From assembly GCA_026724425.1 (NCBI GenBank), contig JAIUCV010000005.1:41079784-41143783 (forward strand): DNA of 64,000 nt, in the 5' to 3' direction. A program made the position numbers and the translations under genes. This document shows, in pieces, positions 23,201 through 34,096 of the stretch. Positions within the stretch are counted from its first letter, which is position 1, and each line of letters begins with the position of its first letter. Below the pieces are notes generated by a model that worked only from the letters and a program-made list of their open reading frames with translations, was not told the origin of the DNA and did not search any database. The stretch comes from Erythrophleum ivorense. Its lineage: Eukaryota > Streptophyta > Magnoliopsida > Fabales > Fabaceae.

Positions 23201-25898
23201 TGATAAGCATGATTTTTATGTATTTTATTCCCCTTAACTTAAGCATTTTAATAGTTAAATAAGGCTTAATGGATTTACTTAAGTGGATAATTGATTTTAG
23301 TAGCCATTTTTGCACCTTATGAATTAATTTGCAAAATTATTGAGTTTTAATGCATGAATTTCTTTTAAATAATTTTATGGATAATTCTATTTAATACTTT
23401 CCATTCTTTTATGCAGATTTTAATGAGCGAATGATACTTGAATGAGCATTTGATTTAAAGAAAAGAAGAAGAAGAGATGAAAGCTTCATGTGTATAGTTT
23501 GGAGGAAATAAAATTAGAATGGAAGGAGATTAATGGAGTAATTGGATTTTAGGAAGAAGTAAGCTCCAGCTCCCTTGTTTACATGTGGAATGCACTCACA
23601 TATCAACACAAGCCAGCCCACCATTCACACCATTTCTCTCACTTAAGCACACACTCATCCACATCACTAGCACACTCTCACGTTGCACCCATGTCACAAG
23701 AAGTAGCACCCATTCCACACTTATACAGTTACACACACATCAACTCACGTGGCTGGAACAAAGAAGAAACAAACATGAAGAAGTCACATGAGAGTTGAAT
23801 CTACATGCAGAAACACGTACAAAGCCACGGGAAAGAACATCAAGCTGAAGCTAGGAAAGACGTGTAAGAGCAAAACAACACGAAAGAGCTACGGGGCTTA
23901 TGCAAAAGGAATGAAGCACCACGAGTTGAATGTGGTTGATCAAAACATGTAGAACAGAACGTGGGCTAGATGGAGCATGAAGAACAAAGCAAGACGTGGA
24001 TAAAGCAAAGAAAAATAACATGAAGGAAGTGCTACAGGTTCTGGTACTTTTTGAGGAGGAGAAAAATGAGTTGCATGATCAGATTTCAAAGGAGCTGCAT
24101 GAAGAGAACATACTCGACCAGAACAGCCATGAATATCATGAAGAGGCTGGAGCTTTTGAGTAGAACAGAGATTTACGTGGAAGAAACGCTGGAGTGAAAC
24201 GAGTTGGAGCTGGAAGCAAAACACAAACCAGCAAAAACAGAGAGAAGAAGCTTGCATGAAGAAAATGATGAGGAACAACCACGTGAAGAATGTGAGAAGC
24301 AACGTGAAAACAAGGTGGAAGTGAGGAAGAGCATGACGTGAGCAAAATGAAGAGGAAGCAGCCTCTGTTTGAGGAATGAAGAGAAACAGAAACCAGAAGA
24401 AAGCTTTGTGCTTGGCTGGAGAAGAGCAACTCACGTGAACTCACACTCATGCAGAAACAGAAGAGGATGAATGAAGGAACTTGGAGAACAACGCGAGACC
24501 AGAAGATGTAGCTCCAGAATAGCAGAATGCTCAAGTCTAGGGATAAACGCATGAAGATGTTGGATCATCAAGCTGCACGTGGTGAAGGAGAAGGAAGAAT
24601 GAAGCTACGGGTAGAACGAGAAGAATGAGCTGCATGCGTATTTGGAAGAAAAGAGCTACGGGCTGCACGTTGGAATGGGAAGGAAGATGATGGAGCTGAA
24701 TAATGGAAAGAAAAGGAGCATATTCGAATTGCATAAGCTAAAGCTACGTGGAGAAGGAAGCATGTGGAATATTATAATACAAAATGACAAGTGGGGTCCA
24801 CATTCACATATAATAAAAGAGAAAGGAGCTACAGGGAATTGAAATAAAAGATGGAGCACATGTTTCTCACAAGGGAGTTAAAAAAAATACCTTTGGGCAG
24901 AGGCAAAGAGACCGAGTAATTCGATCCACCACATTCACGCCGTTATATCACTTCATCCAGGACCCTCGTCCATTCCACCCCTTCGACCAGCAGCCATCTC
25001 CTCCATTCCATCTTCCATTCTTCCACTTCCATGAAGCTCTAAGCCTCCATCTGTGACTAACTAGGAGGAAGAACCTTGGAGAAGCTTGAATCCATGGATA
25101 AACACAGAATTTTTGGCTAAAGATTTCTATTTTCCTACACTTTTCTCTTTCATATATTGTCGTGTTTAAGTTGTTTTGATAGAGAATTTGTGTAATTACA
25201 ATTAGTGGCTATTTCGACACTAATTAGGAAGCCTTTGTTGATTAATTGGTTGGATTAAATACTGAATTTTTCAATTTCTTACAATTACCCATGTATGCAA
25301 TCAAAATGTTTGATGAAATGCATGTGAAAGATTGAGTCTTTAATTGTTTAATTTGAGGACTCCTTGGTGTTTAGTTGTTTAATTAAACATCTTTGGATGA
25401 TGGTTCAGAGACTAATTAATCAGTTAATCAATCAAATTGAGTGTTCATTGATCTTAAAAATAAGAATTAATAATTTAATGGAGGATTGAGTTTTCAATTC
25501 AACATTAGATTGTTAATCTCTTGATTCTTGCGTGTTAACTCAAGATACAATTGCCGTGAACACAATTAGGGATTCTTAAGCTAGGATTAATCATAATTGG
25601 ATTAAGATAAGGATAGTGGACATCAAGGGATGATTCCAAAGCTAGTCACAAGCCCATCTTTCACCCATAATTCATATAATTAGGTAACAATTAAGAATTT
25701 TGATTCAATTTAGTTTTAGGTTAGTTTAATTCAATCAAAAACCCCCTTAGTTTAGAAATTTTTAGAGTCTTTTAACATTTGAAAAACTCAATTAAGCATT
25801 AAACTCCAATTCCAAAGGAGATGACTTAGGTTGTACCACTAGCTGCATATTTTATCAATCTAGTTTTATTTTGAGGGTTGCGCGACAAACAACACTCA
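23201..25898. mobile_element. Probable solo LTR inserted in the gypsy gag (about 2.7 kb)
   Basis: gag text is continuous in meaning across this block: the right flank reads AYKWFQYFEKS on the minus strand and the left flank resumes at QLTWDTF. The block begins TGATAAGCATG and ends ACACTCA. The flanks are TCAGT (23196-23200) and TCTGT (25899-25903), a weak target duplication (three of five). No gag-pol motif, primer site or second LTR copy is visible inside. About 1.1 kb (23750-24870) is strongly purine-rich on the plus strand. Lineage is not assigned. Confidence 0.6.
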
Positions 25899-26330
25899 TC
25901 TGTCTTCCCTGCACACTCTTCTCAAAGTACTGGAACCACTTATAAGCCTTCTCATCCATAGCTAAACTAGCAAGCATCACCTTGTTTGTTTTCAGTGTTC
26001 CGTCCAGCGAAAAAAAAAATACTCACACATTGAAATCCAACTAACAACGTCTTCCTCAATGAATTTAGGAAATTCCACCTTAGTGAATCGTGTAGGTACC
26101 TGATACTCACCTCCCTAATTATGATACTCGTTCCTGCCTCGATTTCTAGTGCCACCGACAATCTCGATCATCTATAAAGAGAGTCCATGGACCATCTCTT
26201 GGAGATCCCCCACTTGTTGCGGTACCATTGCCCATCGATTGTCAAATTCATTGCGAAACTCTCCCCACAGTCGTTCCTCCATCTCCCTTGCTTGGGCTTG
26301 CGATCGCATTCCTTCTGCCATGAATCGACC
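25899..26330 (-). pseudogene. gypsy gag, N-terminal part
   Basis: Minus-strand words RSQAQAREMEERLWGEF, FDNRWAMVPQQVGDLQEMV (coiled-coil-like) and LASLAMDEKAYKWFQYFEKS. Frames shift around 26160-26040, and an A-rich run near 26010 has disturbed one. Confidence 0.7.
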
Positions 26331-26343
26331 ACTCTGATACCAA
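26331..26343 (-). promoter_or_regulatory. Primer-binding site of the gypsy element
   Basis: On the minus strand the LTR end TAGTCTATCA is followed by TTGGTATCAGAGTGG. TGGTATCAGAG is complementary to the 3' end of initiator tRNA-Met and fixes the element's transcription direction as minus. Confidence 0.85.
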
Positions 26344-26642
26344 TGATAGACTAACGTATCTAAATGAGGGGAAATTTGGGTAGAATATTGAGAGATGAGA
26401 GAAGCAGAAGAAGAAGAAGAAGAAGAAAGAGAGAGAGAGAGAGAGAAGAAGAAGAAGAAGAAGAAGAAAGTAAAACAAAAGGAATTCTGATCACAATTCG
26501 CATGCCGTCCATACACCACACCCATGCCATATATGCTTTTCTGTTACTAACTAACTACCTAGCAGCTACGTGGGAAACGAAAATAAAAGATATTAAGATG
26601 CGAAGACATAATTGCCCTTGTTAATATAAAAAGGGCCTATCA
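26344..26642 (-). repeat. 5' LTR of the gypsy element (full, 299 bp)
   Basis: Complete LTR with TGATAG/CTATCA ends. It includes a GAA/GA microsatellite at about 26404-26468, also present in the truncated partner. Confidence 0.87.
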
Positions 26643-26647
26643 ATTTT

Positions 26648-27731
26648 CTCTTTGAAGAATTTAGATATTAGCAACCTGATAGAACTTTTTGTTCAACATC
26701 TCTAGAATGGTTTGTAAAAGTACATTGCTAGTACTCTTATGAAGATGTTATACATATCGCCTAGTCTATTCAATGAAGAAAGAACAATGCGAAATTTTAA
26801 TTCTTGGTCTTGCTTATTCTTCCACTTTTGCTAAATCACTAATCATATCAAATACTTACCTACTTTTCATAATTATGTTCCATGTGAATTGAGTAGTCTG
26901 AGTCGTTCAACACATAGGAATCCACACACTTCTTTCCTTTCCAAGTAACAATAAATATTGAATTCAAATGAATATGGTAACAGTAAAAGAAGAGAAAGAG
27001 ACAAATCTAAAAAGTAAAGGGTTGTCAAAGAGAAAAAGAAAAAGAATTGAAAAATTTTGTATAATGTTTATTATACTTTTGTTCTTTTCTTTATTACTTT
27101 TTTAAATTAGAGGGATGAAAGTCATTTTTCAGCCATTTCATTTGTTATTTTCTTTCTATTTTTATTTTTATACTTAATATTCTATACACTAAATAGTCTT
27201 TTAAGTAGATAGAAGGAAAGAAGTAAGCTGAAGCTAAAGTTGGGAAGAATCTATTAAGATGGAATCTGATTAAAATTTTAATATTAAATTATGATTTTAA
27301 TTCTTGAAAGATAACTAATTTCTTAATTTGGTCTTCCAAAGTGCAACACTTTCAATTTAGTGCTTCAATGATTTTTTTTTCCCCAATCATTTTCATCCTT
27401 CCATCTGTTAAAGTCATGGGACCAGCTTCTCGATTTGATCCTGTAAAAGGACAAAAATGATTAGAAGAAAATTATTGAAGAACTAAATTGAAAGGGTTAC
27501 CCTATGAGGCCTAATTTGAGAAGTTAGTTGTTTTACAAAGACAAAAAAATGTAATTTACTCAAATTATAATTTTTCCTCTTTCCTTACCCTTAGTAAATA
27601 TTAGGTATTCATAACCTACAAATAAAAATACAAAGAAATACTTGCAGATGGTTTGGAATTATTGTCTCTCATGGGAAAAAGACTTACAGTGTTTAACTGT
27701 TTTCTTTGATTTTCTGATCCTTTACACACAG
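26648..27731. other. Remainder of WDR75-like intron, no gene
   Basis: AT-rich intron-like sequence between the gypsy element and exon piece 6. No domain or repeat recognised. Confidence 0.5.
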
Positions 27732-27932
27732 GCTAAGGGAGGGGGCTTTCTTTTCTTAAAGGGGATATGTCTTCCTTGGAACTAGAGGTAGTTAATGGAA
27801 ATCCATTGCAGACATTGCTTGTCTATATAAATGGAAACCCTGAATTTCTCCTATTTGATACATATGGCAAAGAAGTTCGTGAATTTAGCATAACTAGGAG
27901 GGATGACCCTTCGCTTGAAGAAACAAGTGGAT
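27732..27932 (+). pseudogene. WDR75-like exon piece 6 (open)
   Basis: After ACACAG the frame reads AKGGGFLFLKGDMSSLELEV, then LLVYINGNPEFLLFDTYGKE and DDPSLEETSG. The YINGN-EFLLFD-YGKE text is the most recognisable WDR75 C-terminal stretch. The donor is not certain. Confidence 0.75.
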
Positions 27933-28118
27933 TACTTCATCAATATTGGGTTTAAATCAGTTTATATGCTATGTTCTCCAATTTAGTAAACTTTGCATAG
28001 ATCTAGATTGTATTAAGTTAAACATTAGGCAATGGAACTAGCTATAATAGGTTCCAAATGTAATCACTAATCCGTCAAATTCTTATATCTTTTATTTTGC
28101 CATTTCTCTCCATTTTAG

Positions 28119-28234
28119 GAAAATATGGATATGCATCTATATATGAGGAGTTACCAGAGTTTGACTTGAAAAAGAGTAGGGTTTCATGGGTTTCAACTGC
28201 TCCATTGGAGAGGCCTCGGGAGACCATATTTAAC
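28119..28234 (+). pseudogene. WDR75-like exon piece 7, left half of split exon
   Basis: After CCATTTTAG the frame reads GKYGYASIYEELPEFDLKKS and then LERPRETIFN, where the hAT element begins. The frame resumes at 31452 on the far side. Confidence 0.78.
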
Positions 28235-31200
28235 AGTAGGGATGGAGCCAGCTCTCAAGGTTGAGGGGGCCAACCTTTAGTTAAGAAATTTAAATTAAAG
28301 TTATATAAACAGAAAATACCAATCTTTTATTTACATATGAAAATACATCATGAAAATCTAGACCTTCTCGGTTTCAAGTCACGAAAATCATCTACAAGAG
28401 AATCTATACTAAGCTCTTTAGCAATTTCCTTTTCAATATACAAAAGCAAACAATTAGAGAGAAATCCTTCTTCCATCTTGTTACGTGGCACAGTCTTGAC
28501 TATGTTCATGGTTAAGAAAGATCGCTCTATTATAGCTGTAGAAACCAGAAGAGTAAGAATAAAAGTTATAACTCTATACACAAGAGGATAAATTTCTAAT
28601 TTTCTTGTTTTCACCAACCATAAGCATAAGTTAAAAATAGTAACCAATGCTTGAAAATCTGGAAGTTGTCTTACATGATCAAAATGCTCAAATTGCATCC
28701 TCAATTGTACCATTTCATGTTCTAAAAATTCAGTTGGATAGAATTTTTCTACCATCTTGCAAATGTCATCAATTCTAAATGATGTTTGCATTTCTCTTGG
28801 ATCCAGAGCCGAGCCAAGAATAAGCAACTCCACTATATGATCATTGAACTTATTATTCAATTCTTGTAATTGAGAGTCTATCATTACATTGAAAATGTCA
28901 ACTTTATAGTGATGTTCTATAGTAAATTCATCATGTTGACGACGAGCCCTTCCTCTTCTAGCAACATAAAGGGTATTAAAATCTAGAATAGGTATATTGA
29001 TTGTTTCACAAAAAGATTTTACCTTCATAACTAGTTCATCCCATTCATCATCTTTCAATTTTTGAATAAGTAACTTAGTAGATGAAACGAGATGCATTGC
29101 ATTCAAAATATCTTGAGATTGGAGTTGTAAAGCTTGGCAAAGCATATTAGAAATCTCTAAAAAATTTTTTCATAAGATGCATAATGAAAACAAATTCAAA
29201 AGAAGTTAGCACCTTATAAGCTGCATCTGCATCTCCACGTTGAGCAAAAGTAGCTCCATCTTCAATTATATTAAGCAAAACTTCACATGTCGCACTAAAC
29301 ATCTTCATTAAGCTAGAAATAGATTTCAATTGAGAACTCCAACGTGTATCTCCAGCCCTTTGTAAAGCACTAATTTGATTAAGCCCTTTCCTAGATTGAA
29401 TCTCATTCATCTCAATTAAGTAAGCAATGTTTGAAGCATAAGCATCTTTTAATTGGTCATTTCGTTTACATGAGGCGCCAACACTATTGATAATAATATT
29501 CAACATAGTAAAGAAATGGTGGACAGGAATAACTTCTTTAGATGCAGCAACTAATGCCAATTATAAATGATGTGCCATACAATGAACATAATAGGCATAT
29601 GGACATTCATTTGAAATTAAAGCTTGCAATCCATTCCATTCTTCATGCATGTTATTTGCACCATCATAACCTTGTCCTCTGATATTTTGAATATTAAGAT
29701 TATGTTGAGATAAGAGAGAAAAAATACCTTCTTTTAATGTTGTGGCAGCAATGTCCTTAACATGAACAACTCCAAAAAAAGGCTCTTGTACATATCCCTT
29801 TTTGTCAACAAATCTTAACAATTGACATTTGCTCTTTCTTAGATGCATCCCGAGCTTCATCAACCATTATACAAAATTTGGCATCACCAATTTCTTCACA
29901 AATAACCTTTTTAACTTTGGTTGCCATTACATGCAAAATTTCTTTTTGTATTGTAGGTGATGTGTATAATGCATTTTGTGGAGCATTAGCCAAAATATCT
30001 GCTACTTTATCATTGTAAGAAGAGATGAAACTTAGTAGTTCCAAAAAATTACCACGATTCATTGAGGTTTTAGACTCATCATCACCTCTGAAAGCACATC
30101 CTTGAAATGCTAGCCATTTAGTTGCCTCAATTGAAACTTTCAAATGAAGCCTATTTTCTACAATTTCTTGAGATGTAAAGTTCTCAAATCTATGCACAAT
30201 ATGTGATGCTTGGTTCATAAGATCTTCACATTTTCTTTTAGCAATTCGATGTGGAGAAGTAAGATCTTTTCCAATATGTGCCAAAAATGCATAATTTTTT
30301 CCATCCCTCACCTTTTTTCACAATCGAAATCCATTGATAGTGAATGCATCTAATCCAGAAGGTGCATTTTGTGTATGAAACAAATAACATGGCAAACAAA
30401 AAGCAGCATCTACACTAGGAGAGTATTCCAACCATGATGGAAATAATTTAAACCATGATGTTTGAAAGCTACAAGGATGTTTTTCCTTAGCTTTTGGATA
30501 TTTTGAAAGTATAAACTGATATGGATCAGCCATAATATAAGCGCATCGAACTTCATCACGCTTATCAACATGATATTCCTAGATTTGTCTTCACAATCCC
30601 GAATCACGTTCTACTGAATTTATATTAAAACTTTTGTTAGCTTCAACTCCTGGAATTTTTGCAGGAGGATGTTCAGGATGTGGGTGTTCAATTTCAATTG
30701 GATGATTTAGCCCTTCATCAATTGGTGGAGTTTCATCATTTTGAGTTTCATCATTTTTTCTTTTAAAGTAGGAATCAATTGCAATTTTCATCTAAGAAAA
30801 AGATAAGAAAAAAACACTACTATAAGAGACATTGTATAAAATAAATTTATTTCTCTAAATTATAACAGATATAAAAGACAATATTATAATTATAAGGCAT
30901 AACTCCAAAATTGTATAACAATAAAAATGAAACAGAACCAACATTTTTGAAGTAAAATCATCTTTATCTAGCAAGTCTTGTGGGCAAATTGCAGAAACAG
31001 TATCCAACAAACAGTAAAAATAAACTTAGAAAGTGGGAAAAGTGAGAAAATACCTTTAATCTCTTAAACTAATGCTTGATATATATTCCAAGGCGTGGCT
31101 ATTGCGTGGGTCCGAGAATGAGCGAAACAAGAAAGTGTGTGGCGTTAACGGTGGTCCCTGGATTTGAAGTGGGAAATCGCAATATACAAGAGCAAGGAGA

Positions 31201-31443
31201 AGCCAAAAACGGTAGTCCCAAGCAAAATGTATTGTGCCTTTTGCAATTGTGTGCCCTAGGTTTATTATGTAAATGGATTATTTCTTTAATTTTATGGGCT
31301 TTAGGATGTGGGCTTTTGGCTTTAGGAAGAATGCTTCTTAGACATATATATTTAGACAAAAAAGATTTCAGTAGCCCAAATATTATTTCATATTTATACC
31401 CATAATATACACATATACTATATATATATAAACGTGCCTCCGT
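28235..31443 (-). mobile_element. hAT-superfamily transposon in the last WDR75-like exon
   Basis: The ends are defined by the split exon: left flank TATTTAAC (28227-28234) and right flank CAATTAGC (31444-31451) match at five of eight positions, as expected of a decayed 8-bp hAT target duplication. The left end contains GGGATGGAGCCAGC and the inverted right end GACGGAGGCAC, weakly similar terminal repeats. A minus-strand transposase occupies 28348-30791. Element length is about 3.2 kb. Exact termini may be off by a few bases. Confidence 0.82.
28348..30791 (-). pseudogene. hAT transposase with TTF-type zinc finger (ZMYM1-like), decayed
   Basis: Minus-strand order: a start at 30791 (MKIAIDSYFKRK); a TTF-type finger region at 30318-30533 with SVDAAFCLPCYLF; a DUF4371-like region at 29805-30311 and 29561-29863 (acidic catalytic neighbourhood FCIMVDEARDASKKEQ, then GQGYDGANNM); then 29147-29560 with NSVGASCKRNDQLKDA and GDTRWSS; and finally 28348-29145 with the hAT dimerisation signature LVSTAIIERSFLTMNIVKT. 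Most of the length is open, but stops or frameshifts at about 30600-30530, 30312-30317, 29810-29860, 29560 and 29146 break it. Such proteins cut and paste hAT elements in the nucleus. This copy cannot encode a full enzyme. Confidence 0.87.
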
Positions 31444-31541
31444 CAATTAGCGGTCCATCCCACACGCTGCCACCCATCACCAGATTGTGTCCGGAGTTTT
31501 TGGAGTCCCTTCGGGAGAAAAGGACAACAGAAGTTACATGA
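31444..31541 (+). pseudogene. WDR75-like exon piece 7, right half and stop
   Basis: From 31452 the frame reads GPSHTLPPITRLCPEFLESL and then REKRTTEVT, followed by TGA at 31539-31541. This is the C-terminal end expected after ETIFN on the other side of the hAT element. Confidence 0.78.
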
Positions 31542-32278
31542 GAAAGTATCAGAGATAAGCTTGCAGTAATGTGAAGACTCTTATACTGCAGTTAATGCAA
31601 CTCCAGTTCATTTGTATCATGTTAGTGAATTTTGACGTCAAATATATTGATAAATTGTTTTCTGCGTTAGCTACAATTGTCGGCTATTATTTTTCTCAGT
31701 ATCGGTCAGCTATGAAGCTACCAGTTATTTATTTTGGAGCCTGGTTCATATTAATAAGGCAATTTGTGAACAATAAAGTTTCGGAAAGGCCCAGATTCCC
31801 CTATATTAAAATGGAAAATAAGGCCACTATAATCTGGTTGTCACATTGATGACATGAGTGTATCAACGTGTTGTAGGGTGAAAGAGGCTTCGTTCAGTAG
31901 ATTGAGATCGAACCAGAGTGCAAAAGGAGTACGAGCTAATAATATGGATTAACCAATCACTATCTGATGCTCGAAAACTACAAACGCAGACGAAAATCTC
32001 CACACCTTTAAACAGACGGCCAGAATTCTACAAAATCAACGGCGCAGATGCTGGCTTTCAATCCTGAAACGTGACGGGCGGACGTCTACCAGATCATGCA
32101 GATGGCTGGAATTGAGCGGGAAAACGGCACCATTTTAAAAGCAGCAGGCACGTGAGGCTATTTAGCCAATGAAGATTAGTTTGTTACTTTGGCCAAAACT
32201 ATGATTTGAGAAAAGAAAAAGCTGAACCAAACATGCACTTAGCCAATGTAGGGATTCCACTTGCTTCCTCTGCTGTGT
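31542..32278. other. Possible 3' flank of the WDR75-like pseudogene, no gene
   Basis: Mixed composition with a GC-richer patch near 31960-32160. No reading frame or RNA gene recognised. Confidence 0.45.
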
Positions 32279-33745
32279 TAGGATGCGTTTCAAAATTATA
32301 GTTGAAAAATATAATATTCTAATTATTATATTGTTTGAAAATATTTTATTTACTTAAATTTTAAAACATATCTTTTAAATCATACTCATTATCCTCTGAT
32401 TTTTCAGATTACCAGATAATGTAAGTGAATTTAGTCTTCATGTATTGTGAATAAAGACATTTTTGTTTTATAAAAAAAAAAATCCAAGTATCCGAAGAAA
32501 AGCCATTGGTGGTATAAAAAAGTTTGCATTTCCAAGTTAGCCTTTCACCGTTTACAATAAGTTTTTGTTTTCTAAATTTAAAAATTTTAATAATGTAAAA
32601 CTTAAAATCAATTTATTACTCCACCACCCCATTTTTAAAAATTGAACTTAGATACAATATTTTATGTTTTTATTATCAAAATTGTTTTATTAAAATGTAA
32701 TAAATATATGATTTTTTAGTTAAAATATAATAAGTGTACAATTTAATTAGAGGATTATATCTATAAAAATTATATACTTATTATAATATAATTAAAAAAA
32801 TTATACACATATTATATTTTAATTAAAAATTAAAAAATTAATAAAAAATATAAGTTTTTTCCTCTAATGAAATATCTGTGAATTAGGACATTACGCTCGA
32901 GGATTAACAGAGTCGCACGATGTTTCGCGAGCTTCCCATCCAACAAGCAATGAGAAGTTAAGACATGTCAATATGCTTAGCATTAGTAGCGGAAAGAGAA
33001 CAGCAAAGATGAGTGAAAATTGACATAGATATAGTGGGAAAAAAAACATATTTAAAATATTTTATAAAAATGAAAAAACTTCTGAATAAATTTTAAACAC
33101 TTTATGACTGATTATTTTAAAACAATATAGGAATGAAAAGAAGTATTGAACAAATCATTATAATATTTTTAGTGTAAAAAAATTAAAATATTTATTTTTT
33201 CATTATAATCTATTGAAATACCTTTCAAAATATTCTTAATAAAAATATTATAATATTTTTAAAATTTTAATTTGCACAAAGTATTTTTTAAATTATTTTG
33301 TAAAAAATATTAAAATAATGTTAGTAGTACCACTTCTTTTTTTGTTTTTTGTAGTCTTATAATAAATATGGTTAATATTTTATTTATTTATTTTTTGCAA
33401 AAATTATTTTTTATTTACTTTTGATAAAAAAGATTATTAAGATATATAATTATTTTTTAAAAAGTTGTAAAACATCTTGGATGAACATTTTAATCATTTA
33501 GGCTACAATTTCATAAAATAGCATCCCATTCTATCAAATTTTTTATAAAATGTTTATTCCCACAAATGGACTTTCCCACGCCATGGGAAACACAATCTCC
33601 AACTAGACATAATTTTTGAGAGATTTTCATTTCCTTTCCTATTCCAAACATATTCCAAACATAATCAGTTAAAATTTTGTTTTAAATAATCTTAATAAAA
33701 ATATTATAATATTTTTTAAATTTTAATTTATAGAATAACTATTGA
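32279..33745. repeat. AT-rich duplicated block, copy A
   Basis: Collinear with 46040-48220 (copy D, which carries an insertion), and in part with 37395-38000 (copy B) and 40455-41050 (copy C). Shared landmarks: GATTACCAGATAATGTAAGTGAATT, a TAAAGACATTTTTGTTTTATA run, AATAAGTTTTTGTTTTCTAAATTTAAAA, GAGGATTAACAGAGT, and ACACTTTATGACTGATTATT. Non-coding as far as can be seen. Confidence 0.85.
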
Positions 33746-34096
33746 TAGAAGTGAGCATCGAACCTATGGGACCAATGTACCCAATCCTGTCTGGCCATAT
33801 TGACCCAAGTTAGGTCAGGCGAAAAAAACAAAAATAAAAAAATTAAGGTGGACTAGGCATTAACCCAATGTAGCTCATAAGCCCGGCACAACCCGTTCTA
33901 AAATTAAAAAAAAAATTAATAAAAATATATTTTTTTTAATTTTTTAAAAAATAAAATATAATTTTATAAGAATTTATATAAAAAAATTTTAAATTTTTTT
34001 ATAATTTTTACAATACTACCCAAAAAAAGAAGTGACCTAATTAAGTTCAATACTAAATCAATCCACTCAATTTTTAAATCGGGTTAGGCGGACCCA
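33746..34096. other. AT-rich DNA between repeats
   Basis: Homopolymer-rich. No gene or repeat recognised. Confidence 0.45.

Larger units (their letters stand above)
19986..26642 (-). mobile_element. Ty3/gypsy retrotransposon with perfect 5-bp target duplication, integrase/LTR deletion
   Basis: The element starts TGATAGAC at both 19986 and 26344 and ends CCTATCA at 26642; the TGATAG/CTATCA ends are inverted. ATTTT at 19981-19985 and 26643-26647 is a perfect target duplication. On the minus strand the order is LTR, PBS, gag, protease, RT, RNase H, integrase, truncated LTR. The left LTR keeps only its outer end and joins directly to integrase coding sequence near 20125, so the integrase core and the rest of that LTR were deleted. 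A solo LTR (23201-25898) splits gag. It is inserted in an intron of the WDR75-like pseudogene, opposite to its direction. Confidence 0.88.
8574..31541 (+). pseudogene. WDR75-like (U3 snoRNP WD40 protein) pseudogene split by four LTR insertions and one hAT insertion
   Basis: Eight exon pieces in correct order and strand match the C-terminal half of a plant WDR75/UTP17-type WD40 protein, a nucleolar factor in early 18S rRNA processing. Pieces lie at 8574-8652, 8730-8816, 18756-18893, 19419-19548, 19810-19955, 27732-27932, 28119-28234 and 31444-31541, mostly with AG acceptors and GT donors. N-terminal exons are absent from the window, including 1-8573. Damage: in-frame TAG at 8805-8807 and at 19529-19531, the latter in a context where W is expected, and an hAT element splitting the final exon. 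The 10 kb intron between 8816 and 18756 is swollen by nested copia elements, and the intron after 19955 by a gypsy element. It is a decayed copy; a functional paralogue presumably exists elsewhere. Identification rests on remembered family features, not a search. Confidence 0.72.

Noticed and set aside
23940..24552. Minus-strand frames of 138-164 residues rich in Leu, Ser, Phe and Cys
   Set aside because: They overlap one another in different frames within a purine-skewed LTR-like block, which favours stop-free pyrimidine-rich frames. No domain seen.
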